From Warburgia ugandensis (lineage: Eukaryota > Streptophyta > Magnoliopsida > Canellales > Canellaceae): a DNA stretch of 64,000 nt. This document shows, piece after piece, positions 42,301 through 54,300 of this stretch. The notes under the pieces were generated by a model, which was not told the origin of the DNA, ran no database searches, and saw only the letters and a program-made list of their open reading frames with translations. Location of the stretch: positions 62,725,495-62,789,494 of the forward strand of contig CP141127.1 in NCBI GenBank assembly GCA_035236585.1, written 5' to 3'. The stretch's first letter is position 1. Every line of letters begins with the position of its first letter. The position numbers and the translations under genes were made by a program.

Positions 42301-45300
42301 AAATAACCGGTTGGTGGTTTGTCCTTTGAGATTAATATAAAAAACAGACTGCAAAATAATTTTGTTCCAGCTAGGAATTAGTGAGCTATTTGTTGACTGA
42401 AGAGGGGTGTTTCTACTGGACTGCACGGTATCGAATGGGGGCATTACTGTCATTTTGCATAGTAGGTTAGTCATTGTCAATTTCAAGTAGGTTTTCATGA
42501 TGGTATTTTAATTATTCTTGAACATATGAAAAATGATCTTGCCAGGCGTATGGATATGCTGAGCTAATTTATATTTTTTACGTTGTTAGGCATTGTTGTA
42601 ATTGTTCATTATGATATGAAGAATGGTCTTATGAGATGCACATATACCTAATTTTTGTGTACTATCTGTCATGAGCAGCCCCTCCCATTTAAGGGGCTAT
42701 TAAGAATTGAAAACTGTTGTTTAGATAACCATGCATCCTTTTCAGGGGGCAGCCTTTCCCTACTATCCTACTTCCCCATGTCTCTGTTCCACCTTTTTCC
42801 ACTCATCTGTTCTCTTTCTTTTGTGCACATAAGTGTGCACATTCCTATTTTATTGATATTCTGTAAGCACTTAAAGAAAACTTATATACATTCACATCTA
42901 TGGATGTGCACTTGTATATGTATACATAAACACATTTATGCATATGTATATGCTCGCATGCATGCATACATACATACATGGCTAGTCTATCCAATAGTTG
43001 TTTGATTGAATTGCTCCCTGGTTGGTTGTGTAGGATCTGCGTCTTGCCTTTTGAACATTCACATGTCATTTTGGATCACTAAAGTACTCTTTTCTCTCTG
43101 GAATTTGTCAACTTGGATTTCTTACATGCATTTTTAGGTTGACTGCTGCATTGCTGAATATTTGAAGTAAAGGACTATTGACAATGATTATACTTTTTCT
43201 CGTCAAGTACTTAAATGTTGAAATGTTGTTGCTATGATCAGGTTCTGTTTTATGACCCTGATCTGAGTGGTGAGCCCATGAACTTTCGCGATGTGTTTCT
43301 TTACAGTCAGGCTCTTGAAGGCGTGACCTTGTCTATGGTGAGTCCTCAAATGCTAACAGTCCATGTTAAATTTCTTTGGATTCTATTCATGTACTTTCTG
43401 CTTTTTCTCTTTTTAAGTTTCTATTTGTGTTTTCTGTACGACAGTAGCTATAATATCTTAAAAGATGAGATTAGTTAAAAGTTTGGTAGACCTTTCAAGG
43501 AATCCTTTTAAATTTGTGGGTTTTGGGCAATGGTGAAAGTACTACTTTTTGCATTCTATTTTCATCTCTTTACACTTTCTTTTATGTGTCCATTAATTAA
43601 CTTCGGTTTGCAGCCAAAGTTTTCTGTTCCATTAAGAGAACATTAATCATTTCACAATATACGGGTTTTACTTTACACATTGTCATATGGTCAAATAGAA
43701 AGCTTGGTCCTTGCAATTGCTTAACCTATTTAATTTGCCTCAAATATTATAGTATGGCCATGAAGGGGAGCCTTGGCGCAACGGTAAAAGTTGTCGTCAT
43801 GTGATCTTGAGGTCACGGGTTCAAGGCGTGGAATCAGCCTCTTGCAAAATGCAAGGTAAGGCTGCCTACTATAGGCCCTTGTGGTCTGCCCCTTCCCCGA
43901 ACCCCGTGTAGGTGGGAGCTTCGTGCATTGGGGCTGCCCTTTTATTATAGTATGGCCATATAATAACAAGGATCATCTTGTTACACAGTTCTTCAGCTTC
44001 AGATGATACTTGAGAAGTTATTATGTCATATTTCCATGTACTATTTTGTTAGTGCATCCTGCAAATGTGTTACATCAATGCTGATTTCATATTTATGTAG
44101 ACTATATTTCCTGGTTTCCCTCTGGCATTTGGCCATTATGTGCTTGAATAGTTCTTTTGCTCTTGCATTTTTTGAGGAAATCATAATTGAATGCCTTCAA
44201 CTATCTTTCTCAGATTCTCTGGTGTGTTTATGTCTGTTGTACATCTAATGAGTAAAGGCAGAACCAAGATGGCCTTAGTTTCTCTCCAGACAGCTTCTTT
44301 CTGCTTTATGAATACCTCAGTGATGTGATTAGAGGCGCTTATTTTATGACATGCATAATTCTGACCTATCGCCATCAGCCCCACCTTGATTACATGATCC
44401 TAACTATTGGCTTATCAAGTCTTGTGTAGGGTTCTCCTGGAGATGTTAAACTATCAGTATATGTAGGCCTGATCTGATTGAAGGATGTCCTTTCATCATG
44501 AGAACAGAACTGTGAGTAGCATCACGATGACCCACAAGATGGGCAGTTTACAGAAAGTCCCATCTTAGCTGTTAGATTAGTCAAACTGTGTAAATGTTCT
44601 TTTATATTTCACCATGACAATAGAACCTGAGTAGCATCATGATGACCTACAAGGTGGACAGTCTTGATTGCACACATATATCTAAGACCAAAAGGTTGAT
44701 GGTCACAGAAAGTTACATCTTAGCAGTTAAGTTAGTCTGTCTTTTAATGTAAATATTCTTTTATATTTCCTCGACTCTTAATATTAGTAGCACACAAACA
44801 TGTGTATGGAAACACAAATACAAATACAAATACAAACACACACCTATATGTATATATTTGTCATCATCGTCTTCATCGTCATCAAGGCCTTACCCCAATA
44901 AGGGGTTGGCTACATGCATCTTGTTCTCTCCATACCCCTCTATCAATTGTCATGGCTTCTTTTAGTCTGTAAGTTTTTAAATCTTTTCTCAACACTTCTA
45001 TCCGCATCCTTTTAGGCCTTCCCCTTGCCCTTTCAGACCATTTAACTTGGATTGACTCACTCCTTTTAATTGGTGCGATTCTCTGTCTTTGTTGAACATG
45101 TCCGACCATCTAAGTCTATCTTCTTTCGCCTTGTTACTTGTTGGTGTTACTCCTAAGTTTCCTCTAATTCTATCTTTTCTTGTCTTGCCACTCACCTATG
45201 TAGTCACAGGCGCAAGGCGCACCTAGGCACAAGGGGTGTGCCTTGCGCCCAGAGGGACTAGGCGCGCCTAGGCATCAAGGCGCAAAAATAAGAATTTTAA

Positions 45301-48300
45301 AAAAGAAAAAATCAGAAAAATTGTAAAAAAAAATCCAAAAAAATTAAAAAGCATAGAAATATAAAGATATGAATAAATACTTGTCTACAATACAATAACA
45401 AGCTAACAACCTAAGGACTAAGGAGTAAGGAGCTAAAGGTTAAATCAAATAATCAATCATACACTTATATACATAGAAGTAAGTTGAGTCTTGAGAAACA
45501 TACAAATACAATAAACAATGAAATAACAGGGAGTAGCACTAGCAGCCTGGGAGGGTTTCCCCCCCCAATCTGCTGTCATGCTGTGGTCTTATGCTCATCA
45601 TCATCGCCATCTTCCTGTAAATCCAGGAACAATAAACAATCAAACAATAGTTTTGCAAATAAAGTAAAGCAAATGTTAAAGTTAACTATTAAGACTTAAT
45701 AGCTATTTTCTTGCACCTCTTCTTCCTCATCAAGAAGATCAAGACCATCATCAGAATCATCTCCCTGAGAGATGTTGACATCCTCCTCCTCCCCAGTCTC
45801 CTCATCGCTCTGCTCTTCTCCAATATCCCCATATGGTTCTTGATGAGCATGAGCTTGAGATTGAGAAATGTGGCTGCCCCTCTGCACCCTCCCTCGCCTC
45901 TGGTATTGCCTAGTAGATGGAGCATTGTGTTCACTTGATCCTTTGGCAAGCTCAAGATCTAACCAGGTGAGGTCATCACCTTGATGCACCAGATCATCTC
46001 CAGCATCTTCTGGAACAATCCATTCATCACTTTCGTTGACCTCTCTTAACAGAATAGGATCTGTATACGTTTAAATTTTCAAAAGATCCTCATGTCAACT
46101 ACGAAGGCGCTGATTGTATTGAACGAATACTAGATCGTTCAATTTCTTAGTGTGCAGCCTATTCCTCTTCTTAGTGTGGATCTGAAAAGAAGAAAAAAAA
46201 GAAGTAAATATAAATTTAGAATACAATGAATGCTATACTAAATTACTAATAACTAATTACTAGTACTGTACTACATTTTAATATCTAAGTAGCTTACATT
46301 CTCGAAGACACTCCAGTTGCGCTTGCAAGGAGATGCACTGCATATCTGGGAGAGGACCTTAATGGCGAATATTTGAAGCTGTGGGACTTCAGCCCCAAAG
46401 GTAATCCACCACTCACCTATATTTTGGAAAAGAATTAAAGTTAAAAAAATAAATAAAACTTAAAACTTAAAACATAGGATAACATAAAATACTTACAAGG
46501 GGCTAGGGTTTTTCTTTTGCGTATTGCCAGGTCATTGCCAAACAAGCCTCTAGCATGTCTATAAAGAGATATTTGATCTATCACCATGTCAGCCTCATTT
46601 CCATCATATAACCCACTAATGGCATGCATTAGACCATTCTTGATATCACCATTACGCTCAATTTCAATGTCACAGTCATAATAGATGGACGGGTTGAGGT
46701 AATATCCTGCTGCATGCAAAGGCTGGTGAAGCTGAGAACTCCATCTACTGCTGATAATCCCCCAAACATGAGTGGCTTGGCGCTCATCCCCTGCTAGATT
46801 GGCTTGAATCTTGGCTTTGGCCTTGACTATAGCCTCAAAGATGTATCCCATTGCTGGCTTCTCCTCACTATCCACCAGCCTCAATACCTCTACGCGTGGA
46901 GCCATAATCTTCAAATAGAATAGGATGTGGTTCCAGAAGCTGGTGCGCGATACAATCCTTTCAGCTCTTCTACCCTCAGGCCTTTTTGGCCATTTAATGT
47001 TCATCCACTCTGAACAGTAGAACATTGCCCTCAGCTCTGTCTTGAAATTGTGGATGCTCTCTAGGCTTAAGAAGTTGGTGGCAAAGTGCGTCACTGCAGG
47101 CCTGACCAAATCCCTTTTTTTTGTAAACCTCCTCATAAGATGAAGGACATGTGTGTGGCTATATATAAAAACTGTCAACGCCTTAGCTTCTGCCATAGTT
47201 TTCTTCACAATTGATAATTTCCCTATGTCCTCCAACATCAAATCAATGCAGTGAGCTACACAGGGGGTCCAATATAAATGCGGCCTCCTCACCATCGACT
47301 CCCTTCCTGCAGCAACGTAGTTGGAGGCATTGTCAATTATGACCTAAAATACAAAAAAGGTCAAATTATATAAGATGAACTTGTAGTATATGCTTATAAG
47401 CAATTTAAAATACTTAACGACTGTTACTTGAACCACATTGTTCTCTCCAACTTCATCAATCACCTCCGTCAACATGTCAAGTATTAGGCTTGCACTTTTG
47501 ACATGTGCAGACCCATCAATAGATTTCAAAAATACTGTCCCAGTTGGATAGTTCACCAAAAAGTTGACAAGGGTGCTACCCTTGCCATCGGTCCACCAAT
47601 TTGACATGATGGAGCAGCCATACCTATAAAGGAATAATACCATGAAGAACTCTTGTTGTTAGTATCAGTGTCACCTTAAGACTTAAAAGTAATATATACA
47701 AGGTTGCAAAAAAGGACACTGAACACATACTTAATCCAATCACCTCTACGCTGATCTATGCATTCTTTTGTCTCCTTTACTTATTTCTGAAGAAAATTCA
47801 CCCTCAACTCGTGATACGAGGGTGCCTTGAAACCTTAGTCACATAAGATTATACCATATAAGATTAGGTAAAAGACTAAACAAATATATAACTATTTATT
47901 AGAAAAAATATAAGATATATACCTGGACCATGTTGCGCAACTACCTCTAGCATGGTCTGAAATGAACGACTACGAGCAGCATTGAATGCAATGCTATGTT
48001 CATAGAACCAAGAGGTGATATAATTGCATGCTCTTGTTCTAAACTCTTTCTTGTATGCTCGATTCATTGTCGTTTGCTGCTGCATGGGTGCCTTTCCCTT
48101 ACCCTTACTCTGGGCCTCAGGGTTGGGAGCAAAGAGACAATCAATAGGCCCTTTTGTTTGTTGTGCGGGGATCCTACGCCTCTTATCCCCCCCAATAGAA
48201 ATACCAACAGGCCTGGTGCTATCAATCTCCTGCACATCCTCCTCCTCCTCCTCATCATCATCATTCAAGCCAAACAAATTTTCTGGCTGTTCCATCTCCC

Positions 48301-51300
48301 TTATTATTCTCTCTCGTCTCTTTCTTCTTCTTTGTTTCATTCATATAATCTAAATTTTTTTTAGATATTTCAGGAGTGACTAGAGAGCATTTCTTGGCAT
48401 TCTTATGCCCACCTGTCAAATGTTGCTTTAATCTAAAAATTCCTCCACTATATCTACTCCTACATAGCTTGCACCATACCAAATTTTTATCATTTGGATC
48501 CCGTGCCTCTGCATATTCCCACCCTGGATTCATTAATCTAGAAGAAGCATTGCTGGAGCCCCTTGCTGATGACATATTGTAGACTTGATGTATCAATAGG
48601 AATACAAGAAACTATTGGAGACTTTAGAGTGGAATGGAAAGTGGAATCAAATCAAGCAATTAGAGATTTAAAAGAGAAAACCTGCAAACAAATGGAAAAA
48701 AAAAAATAACAACGAAATAAAATAATTAACAGTACAAAAAAAAAAAAATACAGTTGTTAGTGAAAAAAAAAAAAAGTAAGAAAAAACATCAAAACATTGT
48801 ATTGATAAGTTGTTTTTAGCATTCCTAGTATCATCCTATGATGACACTTACACATTTGTTACAAAGATGGAAAAAATAAATAACCTTTACTGTTTTTTAT
48901 TGGTTTTTGTTATAAAAAAAAAAAAAAAAAGACAGTAAAAAAAAGAAGTCAATTAAGCTCATGGGTCAATCATTTTTAGCATTATGATAGTGAGGATATG
49001 CATATTTGCTTAAAAATAATGAGAAAAATACGGATTATTGATGTATTTTTCATTTTCAGGTAAAAAATTCCAGAAAACTAGAAATTTACTGCATATTACA
49101 CTAAATCAATGAAAACGGATGGAAAGAATGAAATGGAGTTTTCATTTTTACCTTTAGAGTATACATATGTTGAGTTTTCAAAGAAAAAAGAAGCATTATG
49201 CAAAAAACAAGAAAAAATGATACTGGTTTTACCCTTTTTTTATAGAAAAACAAAAAAACAAAACAATGAAAGTAATGAAGTTACAATCTCACGATTCTTA
49301 CCTCAATTACTTGGAGTTGGATGGAAGATCAAAGGTTTACAAAGGAAGTATTCGAGTGGGGAAAAAGAAGAATGAAAAAAAAAAAACCCCGTAACTAGGG
49401 TTTTATTTTTAAGACTATCGATGCGCCTAGAGTCGGGGGTGCATTAGGCGCAAGGTGTAAGTCACATCCAGGCGCGCGACTAGTCGCGCTGCGACTTAAG
49501 TCGCTATGCCTGGGGTAAGTCGAGTCGCATGCCATGCGCCTTCATGCGCCTTGTGACTAGTCGCGCCTATGACTATATAGCCACTCATCTGTCTTGACAT
49601 CCTCATTTCGGCTACACTCATCTTATGGAAGTGTTGTTTCTTAATTGCCCAATACTCTGATCCATGGAGCATTTTCGGCCTTATAACCATCCTATAGATT
49701 CTTCCTTTCAATTTGAGTGGCACTTGCTGATCACACAAAACTCCAGAGGCACATTTCCATTTGTTACAGCACGCTTGGATTCTCTTAGTAACATCCTTCT
49801 CAATCTCTCCACTCTCATGAATTGTTGATCCCAAGTATTGGAAGTGGTTGTTTTTGGGGACTTCTTGGTTATCAATCTTTACTGTTACTTTGCTCCCACT
49901 CTTCTTGCTAAAATGGCAGTCAATATATTGTCTTAGTTTGGCTAATTTTAAATCCTTTAGACCCTATAGCATCTATCCACAACTTTAGTTTTGTATTACA
50001 CCCTCCCTTGTCTTATCAATCAAAACTATGTCATCTGCAAATAACATGAACCATGGAATCTCTTCGTGCAGATGTTTTGTTAACTCATCCATAATTGCCG
50101 TGAAATGGTATAGGCTCAATGTTGATCCTTGGTGCCATCCTATAGTGATAGGTAATCATTGGTCTCTCTGCTAGTAATCCTAACATTTGCTATTGCTCCC
50201 TCATACATATACTTAATTATATCTATAAGCTCCTGTGAAAACCCTTTCTCACCCAATACCTACCATATTAACTCTTTAGAGACCGTGTCATGAGCTTTTT
50301 CTAAGTTAATAAAGATTGTGCAAGTCCTTCCTCCTCTCCCTATATTTCTTTACCAATTGTCTAAGTAGGAAAATAACTTCCATGGTAGACCTCTCCGGCT
50401 TAAACCAAATTGGTTTTCCAATACACTTGTATCATGTTGGAGCCTCTTCTTAGTTACTCTTTTCCAAATTCTTATGGTATGACTTATAAGTTGGATCCCA
50501 CAATAATTAGTGCAACTATGTCTCTCTCCTTTTTTCTTATAAATTGGTACGATAGAGCTTTTCCTCCACTAATTTAGCATTTTCTTTGATATTGTAATCT
50601 TGTTAAACAATTTTGTCAACCAAACTACTCCTATATCTCCCATAGACTTCCAAACCTCTATTGCTATACAAATGTGCGCCAGGGCCTTTCTTGATTTCAT
50701 CTTTTTCAAGGACTCTTTCACTTTAGGTGATCCTAAGGTCGTATCTATATAGTCAAATGTTTTTTAGGTTTACGTATCTTTCAATCTTAATATTCTAAGG
50801 GCAATTGTCATTTAGCAATTTTTGAAAGTAAATTTCCCATGTTTCACTGATCTCATCATCTTTGACTAATGCTTTTTGATCAGCACTTATAATGCATTGA
50901 AAGTTATCTAAGTCCTTAATCTTCTGTTCTCTTACTTTTGCAAGTTTTAGCACTTCTTTCTCACCTTCTCTTGACCCTAATATATTATAAAGATCATCAT
51001 ACACCTTGCATTTAGCCTCACTACTCTCTTAGCAACTATTTTAGCATTCTTATATTGCTTAAAGTTTTCATTATTTCTAGTCCGTTGCCATACTTTAAAA
51101 CACACCTGTTTTTCTTTAATCTCAACACTTTTTCACTACACCACTAAGTTTCCTTTACTGGTTGCCTTCTACCTTTAAATACTTCTAGAACATCTTTTGC
51201 TACTTTCTTAATGGACTTGACCATATTGGTCCACATAATGTTTACTTTTGCTTCATTATTCTACTTTCCTTCTATCAACTTGTTTGTGACTGATGTTATC

Positions 51301-54300
51301 TTCTCTCCTTTTAAGTTCCACCACTTAGGCCTTTAGACACCTATTAAGTTCATTTCCTTTCTTCCATCTCTTAATGTAAATATGTGTCATTAACCTATGT
51401 TGTGTGGTTAGACTATCACTGATTATCACCTTATTATCCACACTTGATCTTTCTTCATTTCTAAGTAGAAAAAAGTCTATTTGGCTTTTATTTGATCCGC
51501 TTTTTAAGGTTAGTAAGTGTTCATTTGTTTTCTTAAAATATGTGTTTGCTCGAGCTAGGTTATATGCCAAAGCAAAATCACTATTAGCTTCTCTCGTCTC
51601 ATTTCTTTTTCTACACTGTACCCTTCATGTAGCCTATAATATCCTTCATTTTCTTTTCCTACATTACCATTTAAGTATGCTCCTATAATTATACCCTTTG
51701 TGTTAGGAATTTCTTGCATTACTCCCTCTATATCTTCCCAGAACTGTCTCCTCATTCCATCTTCTAACCTTACCGATGGTGTGTATGCACTTATAATATT
51801 TATGATCTTCTCTCCTAGAACAAGTTTTATTATTAGTATCACTGGTTCTTCTAATGTCTAAAACTTTATCCTTTAATTCTATATCTATCATTATACATAC
51901 ACCATTTCTATTATTATCTTTTCCTACATACGAGAGCTTATATCCATCTATTTCTCTAGTTTTAACTCTTTTCACATGGTTTCTTGGACACAAGCTATGT
52001 TGACTCCTATATGTTGCATTGTACCACCATACTCATATGTTAATGTGCCTATATTCTCTTGAGCTAGTCTCTTTACCTGCACACATCTAGAACTGTGCAA
52101 GAATCCCTGCCTACTTTACATTACACCTGGGTTCTAATGCACTGCGTTGCTTATGCGGGAATGCTGTAGCAACACTTATCCATTTCCTATTGCACCCGGA
52201 ATTCGATGCAGCATGTCGCTTTCGGGAGAATGCCCTAACAGCCCTTGCTTATTCCCATTGTATTTAGGCTATGATGTAGTGCAATGCTTATAGGAACACC
52301 CTAGCCTGAGGGAAAGTCGTAGTCAGATTTATATCATAGGATTTGCCAAAAGATTTTACATCGGCTGGCAACCTGATGCAACCCTCCTTTATTCGGGCTT
52401 GGGACTGCCTGGGAGATCACAAAACCACACAGGTGGAGTGGCATATATGTATATATGTGTCTTGTGCATTTATGTATGCACTTATCTATGTAAATGCATC
52501 CATTTATTATCAGGGATGCTCAGTTGACATGGTTTTATAACCCAACAAATGATCACCAGGGGGGAAAATCATGGTTTAGAAAGGGGCATGTGTTTTCATG
52601 TGACCATAAAAGCCTGTTTTTACATTAGAAGAGATGTTTTTCTTGAGAGAGGTTGAGGATAAGTCTTTTGTGGATGTTATTCAAGGTTTTAGTAACTGAA
52701 ATTGATAGTTCAAAATATCTTAGAAATCGCATTCCTTAGTTCTGCTGTGACTCTTGACATCTATGTTTTGTTTTGTTTTTGTTTTTTGGAAATATCAAAT
52801 TCCATTCATTTTGCATTGGATAATTTGTAAAATGAAAGATGAATAGCTCCAGTTCCAAAACATTTAAAAAGGTAATATGACTGAACTTACAGTTCACAAA
52901 TTCAAGTTTTGTGATTTTCAAAACAACTTCAATTCTTGAGTTTCTTTGGAGTGATTGTGAGAGATTATCTGGATGGTTGGCAACTGAGTTTTGTGAGATT
53001 ATTTGAGGCTATGTGACTGAGACCAAGAGGTCACAACTTGTAGAAATTGTCTTCTTGAATCATTGCTGGATCAAGTGAAAATCATGCCCTACATATTGTT
53101 TCTCGAATACATTTATGGCAGGATATTGGTCAGAGAAGTTCACTTGCATTCTTTACGGGATTGTTGATTGATATTGTTAGCCTCAGTATTGTGAATTATT
53201 TCAGTTTATTGGTGACAGAATTTTGGTCCATATGATTTACCTATTTTGATAAAATTTTCTTTTGAGCCGTATCAGGTAATTTTTGTGCCTTTCATCTGGC
53301 ATTTGTTGATGATTATAGCTAAAATTTATTTGCGGGGTTTGTTGATGGATTGTGGATTACTTGGAATATATTAGATGAAACTCCTGAAGATTTGATGAAA
53401 ATTATTACATTGATCTGATCTGTGTTAAGTTTTTAGTGGAAAAAGGAAGAGATTATGAAAATGAACTACTAAAGATCTCCAAAAAAAAGGGAAATGAGTA
53501 CATTTGGATGTTGGAGAGCAAGTTGCACTCCTTCAACTCAAAGAGCAAGCTAATGACTAATTAGCTTAGAGCTGTCTTTTGCTTTCCACTTTTAAGAGGA
53601 TTAAAAAAGGGCAGCCTGGTGCATGATGCTCCCGCATACGCAGGGTCTGGGGAAGGGGCAGACCACAAGGGTCTATAGTATGGAGCTTTACCTTGATTTT
53701 TTGCAAGAGGCTGTTTCCACTCCTCGAACCCTTGACCTCAAGGTCACACGACGACAATTCTACTGTTGCGCCAAGGCTCCCCTTCTAAACATTAACATGT
53801 GTAGAATATAAACATAGACCCATAATTTAATTACAAGCGGATGCTATTAGAAGTTTAGGTCCAAATTAAGTGTACTGTTATGATAACAAGTGTAAGACAT
53901 ATAGCAATAGCAAAAGTAACAGATAAGGAGGCAGCCAAAATAATGCAACACTACTGAAGCAGTTGGCTGGATGCAGTAATTTCACTTCTAAGAGGATAAG
54001 GCAAGCAAATTGACTAGTTTTTTGTTAATGACTGTTGTGATTCATCATGTCTCCGCTAGTTTGTAACATTTTTTCTGTGTTTTCTTTCTCCAAGATTTTC
54101 ATTGCGCACGGTATGTTCAGGCTTAATCTCATTTACTTTCTGTAACTTCTTTATGGAAAATAGCGAATTGTTTGGCTTACTGTTTTCAAATGAAATATTG
54201 TGGTCTTCATGCACACTTCTCTTAGCTATTCAAATTCTTGGGTGAGTTCCTACGATCAGTTCTATATCTAGTCCATTGCTATTGTGCGAAGTTTATGTTA

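Larger units (their letters stand above)
35830..43241 (+). other. Host gene intron 2 (7.4 kb)
   Basis: Donor gtgagt, acceptor gatcag. It holds a possible hAT end fragment (36715), a short hairpin (36861-36887) and a deleted chromovirus (38281-41529). The rest, 35836-36714, 36890-38275 and 41535-43241, is AT-rich intron sequence with no gene. A TATG/CATA-rich simple stretch lies near 42900-42980. Confidence 0.85.
44858..52443 (-). mobile_element. LINE copy C, RTE-clade, full length but split by a hAT element
   Basis: Without the hAT insertion and one 8-bp duplication it is about 3.19 kb, the usual size of a single-ORF plant RTE element. Minus strand, 5' to 3': start CCACCTGTGTGG near 52440; three 70-bp tandem units (52306-52115); AP endonuclease region (51993-51555, with [20 protein letters not shown] and a segment matching the usual GDLNGHVGKE motif); reverse transcriptase remnants (51004 to about 49600, e.g. 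[20 protein letters not shown]); conserved C-terminal tail (45109-44882, [20 protein letters not shown]); and a TCATCATCG-type 3' end at 44861. Multiple stops and shifts, so it is inactive. Confidence 0.88.

Noticed and set aside
42655..43005. 116-codon frame in intron 2
   Set aside because: Covers simple CATA/TATG sequence and has no family resemblance; it lies within an intron whose borders are well supported.
43762..43850. tRNA gene on the plus strand
   Set aside because: The polymerase III boxes belong to the tRNA-derived head of an Au-type SINE with a 17-bp target duplication; the rest of the unit matches the SINE body.
47996..48364. Plus-strand frames of 122 and 109 codons
   Set aside because: Antisense to the BED-finger and linker region of the hAT transposase.
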